Shown here: positions 41,903 to 49,194 of the stretch, piece after piece | How the letters are laid out: each line of letters opens with the position of its first letter | How positions within the stretch are numbered: the first letter of the stretch is position 1 | NCBI GenBank assembly: GCA_903889965.1 | Contig: CAISZM010000057.1 | Location: 1 to 49,194 of the forward strand | From: an uncultured Elusimicrobia bacterium | GTDB lineage: Bacteria; Elusimicrobiota; Elusimicrobia; Elusimicrobiales; UBA9959 | Length of the DNA: 49,194 nt | Direction: 5' to 3' | Notes under the pieces: model-generated | The model's input: the letters and a program-made list of their open reading frames with translations, nothing else | Databases searched by the model: none | Told to the model about the DNA's origin: nothing | Program-made: the position numbers and the translations under genes

Positions 41903-42423
41903 TCTTTCCTTCGGTAAAGCCCCGTCAGCGAAGCTTTGCCGAGCGCGCCGGCTTCGAGAGCGGCCTGGAGGGCGCCCCGGCCGGCCTCGAAACTGCCGGT
42001 CTTAAGGGCGTAAAGCGTGAAAATATAGCGGTGCGTGCCCGAGGGCGGGCAGGGCCCGGTATAGCCGTTTATACCGGCGTCATTTTGAAGCTCGCGGGCG
42101 GGGGCGGGCGGGCGGACCCCCGGTTCTAACCCCGCTGCTCCGGCGGGGATATCCGTCACGGCCCAGTGCAGGAAATCCCCGGACGGGGCGTCGGGATCGC
42201 GCAGCAGCAGAGCCAGGCTCTTTGTTCCCGCAGGAACATGGCTCCAGCGCAGGGCGGGCTGCGTATTTGCCCCGTCGCAGGTGAACTCCGCCGGGATAGC
42301 CGAATTCGCGGCGAACGAATCCGAGACAATAGCGAAGCCGCCGGCTTTAGGCGGATTCGGTATTTCACGCGGCACGCAGCCGCCTAGCGCCATCAACGCC
42401 GCAACAAAGTATAATGCTTTCAT
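41899..42423 (-). CDS. YbhB/YbcL-type PEBP lipoprotein
   Basis: This 174-residue protein is a predicted lipoprotein (lipobox LGGC, Cys15). Its mature part is a phosphatidylethanolamine-binding-protein-like domain: [51 protein letters not shown], followed by [24 protein letters not shown]. The conserved DPDAP and [11 protein letters not shown] motifs are intact. Bacterial members have no settled function. The start at 42423 (GGAGGGG upstream) overlaps the hybrid kinase stop by 4 bases; the longer open frame upstream is a shadow of the kinase gene. Confidence 0.92.
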   Translation of the reverse strand: MKALYFVAALMALGGCVPREIPNPPKAGGFAIVSDSFAANSAIPAEFTCDGANTQPALRWSHVPAGTKSLALLLRDPDAPSGDFLHWAVTDIPAGAAGLEPGVRPPAPARELQNDAGINGYTGPCPPSGTHRYIFTLYALKTGSFEAGRGALQAALEAGALGKASLTGLYRRKE

Positions 42424-45215
42424 TTCACCCCTCCCCCCAGATGCTTCCTTAACTTGGCAAGCAGTTCGGCCTTTTTTACCGGCTTTAAGATATAGTCCGC
42501 GCAGCCGGCATCGAAACACTCTTTTATCCTCGCGGGATCGTCGTCGGCAGTGAACGCCAGGACCGGCGCCGCGCAGCTGCCCCCGGCGCGCAGCGTTTTC
42601 AGCGCGAAAGATCCGTCCATTACCGGCATTTCCATATCCATAAGGACCAGGGAGAAGTCGTTCGCGGAGGCCAGGTCGAGCATTTCCCGCGCGCTGCCGG
42701 CGTGCCACAGGCGGATGTCTTTTTCGCCCTTAAGAAAATCGTCGATCAGCACGATATTATCGGGGTCGTCGTCGACCACCAGCACCTTGTGCCTGGTATC
42801 GAGCCATTTCCCCAGAACGTCGAACAAAAGCGCCTTCTTTATCGGCTTGGTCAGGTGCGCGTTCATACCGCTGGCTATGGATTTAGCCATGTCGCTTTCA
42901 AGGCCATGCGCGGTAAGAGCGATAATGGGTGTTTTTCTGTACGCCTCCATTTTCCTCAGCTGGAGCGCGGCCTCGTGCCCGTCCATTTCCGGCATCTGTA
43001 TATCCATAAAAACCAGGTCATAGTTGAAAGCCGCGCATTTTTCCAGCGCTATCCGGCCGTTTTCCGCCAGGTCCATGCGGTAACCGGCCCTTTCAAGAAA
43101 CAGGCGGATAAGGTTCTGGTTGTCCGGGTTATCTTCCACCACCAGTATCCGCAGGTATGAAAAGTCGCGGCGCGCCCCGGGCGCGGGGTTCTCCCGGACA
43201 GCCTCCGGCGCCGGACTGAATATCTTCAGTATGGCGTTGAACAGGACGGACCGGGTTATGGGTTTTGAAACGTATCCCGAAATATATTTTTTCACGCTTT
43301 CCTCTACCTCTCCGGGAGTCATGGACATCATCAGAACCTTGGCGCCGCTCCCGGAACCCGGCTTGAACGCCTCGGCCACTAACCGCCCTCCGTCCATGCC
43401 CGGCATGCGGTGATCGACCACCAGCAGGTCGAATTTTTTTCCCGCCTTCAGGGCGGACAGCGCTTTCAAAGGATCGGAGTAAGACTCGGTGGCGAATCCC
43501 CGGGCGGACATGTCCTGCGCCAGTATTTCCAGGCTCGCGGGATTATCATCCACAAGCAGCGCCCGCATGCCGGAGAAAGAAACGCCCTCACCGGCCTTGG
43601 CTGCGGCAGGCGCCTCCTGGCAGGGAAGCCTGAAACTGAAAACTGAACCTCCCCCCGCGGCGCCTTCCATCGTCATCGAACCGCCCATGATCTCGGCCAG
43701 ATTTTTTGAAATTATGAGGCCCAGCCCCGTGCCCCCGTATTTGCGCGTGCTGGAATCGTCCACCTGCGTGAATTTATTGAACAGTTTTTTACGGTTCTCG
43801 GGGGAAATGCCTATGCCCGTATCCGCCACCGAAAACTCCAGCCAATCCCCGCCCGGCTCCCTGCGGCGCTCGACGCCTACCTGTATCTGCCCCTTGGACG
43901 TGAACTTGATGGCGTTGCCCACAAGGTTTATCAGTATCTGGCGCAGGCGGTTCCCGTCGCCCAGCACGGCGGTCGGGACTTCCGGGGAGATCCTGAGCAG
44001 CAGCTCCAGGCCCTTGGCGTCCGCACGCTGGGAGAACATTTCAGCCGCGCTCTCCGCTACTTCGCGGGGATCATAGGGCTTTTTCTCCACCTTCATGCGC
44101 CCGGCTTCCACTTTTGCGATGTCTAGAATATCGTTGATTATATAAAGCAGGGCGTCGGCTGACCGCTGTATCGTCCGCAGATGTTTTTTATAGTCCTCGG
44201 ACAGCGGGGCGTCCATCAGTATTTCCGACATGCCGATTATGGAATTCATCGGGGTGCGGATCTCGTGGCTCATGTTGGCTAAAAATTCGCTTTTAGCGAG
44301 GCTGGCCGCCTCCGCGGCTTCCTTGGCTTTCTTTAGCTCCTCCTTGGCGCGCGTTATTTCCGTGATATCGCGTAAAGTGCCCTCCACCGCTGCGGGTTTG
44401 CCGGTTTTATCGAACTTCAGCCTGGAATTAACCTGGGCGGTGGTAAGGCTGCCGTCCTTGCGCCTGAGAGTCACCTCGTATCCGCGCACAGAACCCTTGC
44501 TCTTCAAGGCCTCAAGCAGCCCCGCGCGCTCGGCCGGGTCCACGTAAAGTTCGATCACGTTCTTCCCGATGCATTCATCGACCGTATAGCCGGTCAGCTC
44601 CAGCACGGAGGGCGAAACCATGGTCAATTTACCCGACATGTCGGTCTGGTAGTACAGGTCAAGAAGGGTTTCGAAAATTCCGCGGTACTTGTCCTCGTTT
44701 TCTTTCAGGTCGGCCTCAACCGCCTTTTTCTCCGTAATGTCCTCTTTTATGCCGAGATATTTGATGATATTGCCGCGCTCGTCCCTGATCCCGGAAATAA
44801 TGGCCGCCTCACAGAATGTGGTCCCGTTCTTTCTTTTGTTATAGAACTCACCGTGCCAGGTGCCGCCCCGGGTTATTGTATTCCACAGATCCGTATATCT
44901 TTCCGGAGGGGTCTCGCCGGATTTGAGCACGCGGGGATTCTTCCCCAGAACCTCGCCGGGAGCGTAGCCGGTTATCTCGCAGAATTTCGGGTTGACATAT
45001 TCTATAAGGCCCTGCGTGTCGGTTATAACCACGCTGGCCGGGTTCTGATCGGCGACAATAGGTAAAAGCCTGAGTATTCCGTCGGGGATAGCGCTTCCGG
45101 GGCCACCCCCCGCGGCGGCGCCGCCGGCGGAACGCGCCCGGGCCTGCATGTCTTGCGCGGAGGCTGGCGGCATCGCCCGCATTTTGCCTGCTTTGGATTT
45201 AAACCAGTTGAACAT
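42420..45215 (-). CDS. Hybrid histidine kinase with two PAS and three receiver domains
   Basis: This 931-residue protein has no membrane segment and should be cytosolic. Domains in order: PAS (about 50-165), PAS (about 175-295), HisKA with phosphoacceptor His in [15 protein letters not shown], HATPase_c ([34 protein letters not shown]), then three receivers. The receivers have phosphoacceptor Asp in [21 protein letters not shown] and [10 protein letters not shown] and the conserved Lys in SKP, TKP and LKP, so all three look functional. No Hpt domain or DNA-binding output is present, so phosphorelay to a separate protein is expected. AGGAAGG precedes the ATG at 45215; a longer GTG start is less likely. 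It heads the long operon down to 36308. Confidence 0.93.
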   Translation of the reverse strand: MFNWFKSKAGKMRAMPPASAQDMQARARSAGGAAAGGGPGSAIPDGILRLLPIVADQNPASVVITDTQGLIEYVNPKFCEITGYAPGEVLGKNPRVLKSGETPPERYTDLWNTITRGGTWHGEFYNKRKNGTTFCEAAIISGIRDERGNIIKYLGIKEDITEKKAVEADLKENEDKYRGIFETLLDLYYQTDMSGKLTMVSPSVLELTGYTVDECIGKNVIELYVDPAERAGLLEALKSKGSVRGYEVTLRRKDGSLTTAQVNSRLKFDKTGKPAAVEGTLRDITEITRAKEELKKAKEAAEAASLAKSEFLANMSHEIRTPMNSIIGMSEILMDAPLSEDYKKHLRTIQRSADALLYIINDILDIAKVEAGRMKVEKKPYDPREVAESAAEMFSQRADAKGLELLLRISPEVPTAVLGDGNRLRQILINLVGNAIKFTSKGQIQVGVERRREPGGDWLEFSVADTGIGISPENRKKLFNKFTQVDDSSTRKYGGTGLGLIISKNLAEIMGGSMTMEGAAGGGSVFSFRLPCQEAPAAAKAGEGVSFSGMRALLVDDNPASLEILAQDMSARGFATESYSDPLKALSALKAGKKFDLLVVDHRMPGMDGGRLVAEAFKPGSGSGAKVLMMSMTPGEVEESVKKYISGYVSKPITRSVLFNAILKIFSPAPEAVRENPAPGARRDFSYLRILVVEDNPDNQNLIRLFLERAGYRMDLAENGRIALEKCAAFNYDLVFMDIQMPEMDGHEAALQLRKMEAYRKTPIIALTAHGLESDMAKSIASGMNAHLTKPIKKALLFDVLGKWLDTRHKVLVVDDDPDNIVLIDDFLKGEKDIRLWHAGSAREMLDLASANDFSLVLMDMEMPVMDGSFALKTLRAGGSCAAPVLAFTADDDPARIKECFDAGCADYILKPVKKAELLAKLRKHLGGGVK

Positions 45216-45352
45216 CCTTCCTCTCCGATTTCCCGAAAATGGCGTATTCTTTAGAAGGTAAAATGGAATTCCAGCCCCGGCAACCGCAGCATTTCCGGGC
45301 GCCCGCCCCGGCACGCCGGCCCGCCGACATCCCCCATCCGCGTTCGAAAGCT

Positions 45353-45358
45353 ATTATA
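45353..45358 (-). promoter_or_regulatory. Candidate -10 box of the hybrid kinase operon
   Basis: A perfect TATAAT on the minus strand lies about 137 bases before the kinase ATG in an AT-rich patch. No convincing -35 element is at the right distance. The GC-rich leader between (45216-45346) could fold, but I recognise no known riboswitch in it. Confidence 0.4.
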
Positions 45359-45433
45359 TAATTTTAGGGCAGGAACAAAGCCCCGCAAAAATAAAAGGAT
45401 AAAAAGACGAGGAACGGCGGGAAAAGCGCTGAG

Positions 45434-45477
45434 AATAAAAGAACAGGGCGCCCGGAATTCCGGGGGACACCCTGTTC
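45434..45477 (-). terminator. Terminator behind the secreted protein gene
   Basis: On the minus strand GAACAGGG and CCCTGTTC close a hairpin with an inner CCCGGAATTCCGGG palindrome, followed by TTTTATT. It lies 15 bases after the stop of the gene at 45492-46421. Confidence 0.88.
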
Positions 45478-45491
45478 GCCTGCGCCGCGCC

Positions 45492-46421
45492 CTACAGCCT
45501 GTATATCTCCAGCATACCGCCCTCACGCCTGAACCCGTAGGCGGGCTCGAACGAGGGGAAGGTGACGCCCGAGGTGGTTACCTGCGAAGCTTCGATTATG
45601 AAATAAGACGAGGCGTCCACCACCGGGAAGGGGAGCATCAGCACCAGCAGCTTGGAAGTGAACCGGGCGCCCTGCGGCCCCTGCACTATTTCGTTGCCGT
45701 AAGCCAGTTTATAGGCCCTGGAAAGCTTCACATCCTCGCCCTTGAGCGCCACGGCGTCCCCGACCTGCTTAAGCGTGACGCTGAGAACCACGCCCTTGGG
45801 GCCGCTGACCTCCAGTTTGCTGCTCTTGGGATCTGTGGCCGCCACGTAGATCCTAACCACGTATTTCTCCCCGTCTATGGTCACGGTTTGCGAGCCGCTG
45901 CAGAACATCCCCCAGTTGAGAACGTCTACGGCCCGCACGAAAAAGCTCTGGTTTCCCTCGGTGGTCACCACCAGGAAGAACTTTTGCTTGTCCTTGCAAG
46001 AATTACCGCCGTCGGGACAATTCGAGGCCTTTGTGCCGCTGATATACACCTTGGTTCCGGAACCGGTGGTGAAAACCACCGAAGGCTTCAGGTACGCGTT
46101 CTTTACGGCCTCAAGGTCCACTGAGGCCACGGATTCGCTGCCCGCGCCTTTCTCCCCCTTTTCCGCCATCCGGTTTTCCTCCGGAGCCGCCTCGGCCTTA
46201 ACCACTTTTCCATAGCCGAAATAACGGAAAAGGTCTATATCCGGCGCCGCCTGCTTCGCCGCGGCGTCCGGGGCCCGTTCCTCCGCCGCTGAAGCGGACG
46301 CGTCGGGAACCTCGCCAGCGCCCTCTAGACCAAGTTCATCGAGAGCCCCGCCCGCGGAGGCGAAAGACGCCGAACCCAGGAAGATGATCCCGGCCGTCAC
46401 AGCTTTCAGCATTATCCTCAT
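45492..46421 (-). CDS. Secreted protein of unknown function
   Basis: This 309-residue protein has a signal peptide (cleavage after SFASA, near residue 23). An acidic Ala/Glu-rich low-complexity region (about 25-110) follows. The remaining ~200 residues are beta-rich, with VVFTTGSGTKVYISGT, two cysteines in NCPDGGNSC that could form a disulfide, and strands such as KYVVRIYVAATDPKSSKLEVSG. GGAGG precedes the ATG at 46421. It is a single-gene unit with its own terminator. No family is recognised; the architecture suggests a periplasmic or surface protein with an N-terminal linker. Confidence 0.72.
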   Translation of the reverse strand: MRIMLKAVTAGIIFLGSASFASAGGALDELGLEGAGEVPDASASAAEERAPDAAAKQAAPDIDLFRYFGYGKVVKAEAAPEENRMAEKGEKGAGSESVASVDLEAVKNAYLKPSVVFTTGSGTKVYISGTKASNCPDGGNSCKDKQKFFLVVTTEGNQSFFVRAVDVLNWGMFCSGSQTVTIDGEKYVVRIYVAATDPKSSKLEVSGPKGVVLSVTLKQVGDAVALKGEDVKLSRAYKLAYGNEIVQGPQGARFTSKLLVLMLPFPVVDASSYFIIEASQVTTSGVTFPSFEPAYGFRREGGMLEIYRL

Positions 46422-46534
46422 ACAAGGCCTCCGGGGAAACGCCCGCACCGGCGCGCCGCACTATGTATATACCACACGGGCGGATAAAGCGCAAGGGCCT
46501 GCCCCTTGACATGTCAAGACCTGGGGATAGATAG

Positions 46535-47821
46535 TCAGCGGACAAGCGGGTTCGTCATGAAGAGAAGCAGTTCAGCCGGCCCGGCAGCTTTGACGGGGCG
46601 CACCTCGCGCACCAGCATGAAAATAGGAATAACGGCGAGCCCCCGCAGGAAGGCGGAAATAATAAGCAGGAAAACAAAAGCGCTTCCCGCTATGGCCGGG
46701 AGCCGCCCGTAAAGCCACCCCCCCAGGAGCGCTCCCGCGAACTGCGCTATGCCGTTGGTAAAACAGAAGAAAGCGTTATACCCCGCCCTGGAATGAGGCG
46801 GGATGGTTTCGTACATGAAGTTGCTCATGCCCATGATGTACGCTCCCCATACCACGCCGGAAAACATCTCCACCGCCGACAGGTAATAAAAATTCCGGCT
46901 GAAGGTCCAGAGCAGCGGCACCGTGGGGATAAGCAGGAAGGCGGCCTTGAGCACCTTAACGCTGCCGTACCTGTCTGCGGCCTGGCCCCACCGCTTCATG
47001 AGCAGGTAGGTCATAAGCGGGCCTATCGACATAAGCACCATGTACCGGAAGTAATCGCACTTAAGTTCCTTAAGGGAATAGACGCTGAAATACGGCGCGG
47101 CCAGGTAAGTGGAAAAAAGCAGCATCAGCACCGAGAAAAAAAGGGCCGGAACGCGCCCCCGGCGGAAATCCAGCGCGGCCAGGAAGTCAACCTCGGCGCC
47201 GCGGGGCATATGGAAGCCCGTCCGGGGCTCGTACATCCGGGTAAGGTAATAGAATGAGACCAGCCGGAACACGCCAGCCGCGGTGAAAACGGTGAAAAAA
47301 CCCCACAGGCCGAACCCCTGCGAGAAACCAAGTATTTTAGAAGCAAGGAAACTGGCGGCGAAGAAAGCTATACCCACCACCTGCGACCGGAAACCGAAAA
47401 AGTTCCCCCGCTTTGAAGCGGGTATATACTCCCCCATCAGCACCGCCCAGGGGGGACCGGATATGTTCCCGGCCACGGTATAGACCACCACCGTGGCTAT
47501 AAAAACAGCGAGAGCCGCCTTGAGCGGCAGGAAAACGGCGAGGGCCGCGGCGAAAAGGGAGAGGGCCTGCAGGAAAACGGAGAGGAGGAGCACCCTCTTG
47601 CAGCGGCCCATGGCGCAGACCAGCTTTTCAGTGAACATCTGGAAGAAAGAAGAAACCAGCGAAGGCGCGGCGCGGAGCACGCCGATATTCATTGTGGTGG
47701 CCCCGAGCGCCATGGCGAAAGGCACGGCGTAAGGGTCGGCGAAGCCGCTCATAAGCGCCCACGCCACGCCGTCCTTTATGGAGGCGGCAACGCTTTTCTT
47801 TACCTTGTTTTTCCCTATCAT
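46535..47821 (-). CDS. MFS transporter
   Basis: This 428-residue inner-membrane protein has about 12 hydrophobic segments and major-facilitator features, such as MGEYIPASKRGNFFGFRSQVVG in the middle of the N-terminal half and MKRWGQAADRYGSVKVLK at the start of the C-terminal half. It is only distantly like the EntS-type transporter at 37899-39221. The substrate is unknown. The ATG has no ribosome site; TATAAT lies 8 bases upstream. It is divergent from the porin gene at 47939. Confidence 0.88.
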   Translation of the reverse strand: MIGKNKVKKSVAASIKDGVAWALMSGFADPYAVPFAMALGATTMNIGVLRAAPSLVSSFFQMFTEKLVCAMGRCKRVLLLSVFLQALSLFAAALAVFLPLKAALAVFIATVVVYTVAGNISGPPWAVLMGEYIPASKRGNFFGFRSQVVGIAFFAASFLASKILGFSQGFGLWGFFTVFTAAGVFRLVSFYYLTRMYEPRTGFHMPRGAEVDFLAALDFRRGRVPALFFSVLMLLFSTYLAAPYFSVYSLKELKCDYFRYMVLMSIGPLMTYLLMKRWGQAADRYGSVKVLKAAFLLIPTVPLLWTFSRNFYYLSAVEMFSGVVWGAYIMGMSNFMYETIPPHSRAGYNAFFCFTNGIAQFAGALLGGWLYGRLPAIAGSAFVFLLIISAFLRGLAVIPIFMLVREVRPVKAAGPAELLLFMTNPLVR

Positions 47822-47829
47822 CCGGTTAG

Positions 47830-47835
47830 ATTATA
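47830..47835 (-). promoter_or_regulatory. Consensus -10 box before the MFS gene
   Basis: A perfect TATAAT on the minus strand ends 8 bases before the ATG of the transporter gene. The -35 region is poor. A leaderless message is likely if this box is used. Confidence 0.5.
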
Positions 47836-47879
47836 TAAATTACGGAAAACCAAAAGGCCCGCCCGCCTTTCAGGTCCGC

Positions 47880-47907
47880 TTGCTGTACGCGGCCTTTTTG
47901 CTACAAT
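47880..47907 (+). promoter_or_regulatory. Promoter of the FadL-type porin
   Basis: TTGCTG (47880-47885), a 16-base spacer and TACAAT (47902-47907) precede a leader of about 25 bases that contains the strong ribosome site AGGAGGG before the ATG at 47939. This is an ordinary promoter layout, unlike the leaderless-looking ones in this window. Confidence 0.65.
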
Positions 47908-47938
47908 AGTACCGTTATTAAATTAACAGGAGGGATAA

Positions 47939-49168
47939 ATGGGAAAATTGACGATCACAGCATTGTTGGGCATCATGGTATTGGCTGGCAGCGCCAAAGC
48001 CTCGGGATTCCGTCTTTCGGAGCAGGACGCTAAAGCTAACGGCATGGGCAATTCGTTCACCGCCGTGGCCGATAACGCTTCGGCGGTATGGTACAACCCC
48101 GCGGCCATTACCGACCTCGAAGGGACCAACATCTCGGCCGGCAGTGTTATGGTCGCCCCCTCCATGACGCACGATTACACCGGCGGTTCTGATAAGATAG
48201 CTAACGTCGTACATGTCCCCCCCTACCTTTACGCGACCCACCAGCTCAATGACAACTTCGCGCTCGGCTTCGGTTTTAACGCCCCGTTCGGTCTTTCAAC
48301 CGACTGGGGAACCGCCAGCCAAACGAGTTACGTAGCCACCCTTTCAGATATTAAAGCCTTCAACTATAATCTGAACGGCGCCTATAAGGTCAATGATAAA
48401 CTCTCTTTCGGCCTGGGCGCCGACTATGTAAGTTTGGATGCCACCCTCAATAAAATGATTACCCCCTACCATCCCACCTGGGAACTAGGGCTGGAAGGGA
48501 CCGGGACAGGCTGGGGCTGGAATGCCGCAGCAATGTACAAGCTGATGGAGAACTGGAAAGTCGGCGTCAATTACCGCAGCCCGGTGAAGATCGATGTCGA
48601 CGGGACAGCAAAAGTAGACGCTATCGCCGTCTCCAATAGCGCCACTACCAGCATCACACTCCCAGATACGTTCCAGATAGGCGCGGCCTACCAGGCCAAT
48701 GCCAAATGGCTGGTCAGCGCCACGGCTGACTATACCGATTGGACGACCTACCACGCGCTGCAAGTAAAATCCGCGACGATATCGACACTTACCGGCGGAG
48801 CCACTGACACTTCCACGGACATTAAAAACTGGAAGAGCGTCTGGGCTTTCCGCTTGGGGACCGAGTATAAAAAATCGGACACCTGGAAATTCCGCGCCGG
48901 CACCTTCTACGACCTGAACCCGGTTACGGATCAGCGCTTCGAGACCCGCGTGCCTGATACCGACCGCCTGGCCTTCTCGGTTGGCGCCGGTTACACCAAG
49001 GGCAACATAGTTGTAGACGCTTCCTACACCTACCTGATGTTCATAAACAGAACCGTAAACGCCAGCCTACAGGATGATGCTATCCTCGGGGGAACGGGGA
49101 CGGAGCTCAATGGGACATACAAGAGTGCGGCGCACCTGCCCGCTATCAGCGTAGGCTACAAGTTCTAA
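47939..49168 (+). CDS. FadL/OmpP1/TodX-family outer-membrane porin
   Basis: This 409-residue protein has a signal peptide (cleavage after AKA-SG, near residue 21) and the FadL signature at the mature N-terminus, SGFRLSEQDAKANGMGNSFTAVADNASAVWYNPAAIT. Many amphipathic beta-strands follow, and the protein ends in VGYKF with a terminal Phe. The family forms 14-strand barrels that let hydrophobic compounds such as fatty acids or aromatics cross the outer membrane. A strong ribosome site (AGGAGGG) and promoter suggest high expression. Base composition is slightly less GC-rich than its neighbours, consistent with high-expression codon use. Confidence 0.93.
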   Translation: MGKLTITALLGIMVLAGSAKASGFRLSEQDAKANGMGNSFTAVADNASAVWYNPAAITDLEGTNISAGSVMVAPSMTHDYTGGSDKIANVVHVPPYLYATHQLNDNFALGFGFNAPFGLSTDWGTASQTSYVATLSDIKAFNYNLNGAYKVNDKLSFGLGADYVSLDATLNKMITPYHPTWELGLEGTGTGWGWNAAAMYKLMENWKVGVNYRSPVKIDVDGTAKVDAIAVSNSATTSITLPDTFQIGAAYQANAKWLVSATADYTDWTTYHALQVKSATISTLTGGATDTSTDIKNWKSVWAFRLGTEYKKSDTWKFRAGTFYDLNPVTDQRFETRVPDTDRLAFSVGAGYTKGNIVVDASYTYLMFINRTVNASLQDDAILGGTGTELNGTYKSAAHLPAISVGYKF

Positions 49169-49194
49169 ATCCGGCTCAGGCGCCGTGGCACTTC

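Noticed and set aside
45216-45352. Riboswitch in the long leader of the hybrid kinase gene
   Set aside because: The leader is GC-rich and can fold, but no known riboswitch core such as a c-di-GMP aptamer is recognisable.

Overview
The window is GC-rich bacterial chromosome (no plasmid, phage or transposon genes seen) carrying about 47 protein genes, one tRNA and several terminators. It looks like a Gram-negative organism: it encodes a FadL-type porin, a second beta-barrel protein, an OmpA/Pal-type lipoprotein, several predicted lipoproteins, and type IV pilus parts. The pilin, with its conserved N-terminus and '[17 protein letters not shown]' stretch, together with the many secreted TPR proteins, resembles members of the phylum Elusimicrobiota. 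That assignment is an inference from memory of the family and was not computed.

Layout. From 315 to 16622 almost everything is on the minus strand: prepilin peptidase, a type IV pilin, tRNA-Ser(GGA), smpB (plus strand), a beta-barrel protein, the pilus ATPase pilB, a DUF192 protein, a secreted SpoVG-like protein, a HAD hydrolase, efp, the lemA/htpX pair, an M24 peptidase, rsmA, murC, a TPR protein, a sensor kinase and rdgB. From 16658 to 36277 genes run mainly on the plus strand. First come a large TPR protein and a C11 (clostripain-like) protease coupled to a squalene/phytoene synthase and dcd. Next is a TPR gene that seems broken at a (CG)6 tract, then rplM-rpsI, and a three-gene phosphatase-family operon in which the last two members lack catalytic residues. 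A HIT protein and the classical rpsU-dnaG-rpoD cluster follow, then rplU-rpmA-obgE. Two minus-strand genes (an MscS-like membrane protein and a small secreted protein) interrupt this block. From 36308 to 45215 a tightly packed minus-strand operon encodes a hybrid histidine kinase, a PEBP-like lipoprotein, cysE, cysK, anmK, an MFS exporter, a squalene-synthase homologue and an OmpA-type lipoprotein. A secreted protein, another MFS transporter and a FadL-type porin end the window.

How the genes relate. Much of the content is housekeeping: translation (L13, S9, S21, L21, L27, SmpB, EF-P, RsmA, Obg), replication and transcription initiation (DnaG, RpoD), nucleotide hygiene (RdgB, Dcd, HIT) and wall building and recycling (MurC, AnmK). 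Prepilin peptidase, pilin and PilB form a type IV pilus or related secretion set whose remaining parts lie elsewhere.

The points most worth a second look are: (i) a nucleotidase operon with one intact enzyme and two relatives that have lost their active sites; (ii) a recurring arrangement in which a -10-like box lies 6-9 bases before a start codon without a Shine-Dalgarno sequence, suggesting leaderless mRNAs; (iii) a TPR gene split in two at a CG-dinucleotide tract; (iv) a secreted protein with SpoVG-like sequence; (v) an EF-P whose modification-site lysine is replaced; and (vi) a 26-bp direct repeat of the tRNA-Ser 3' end.
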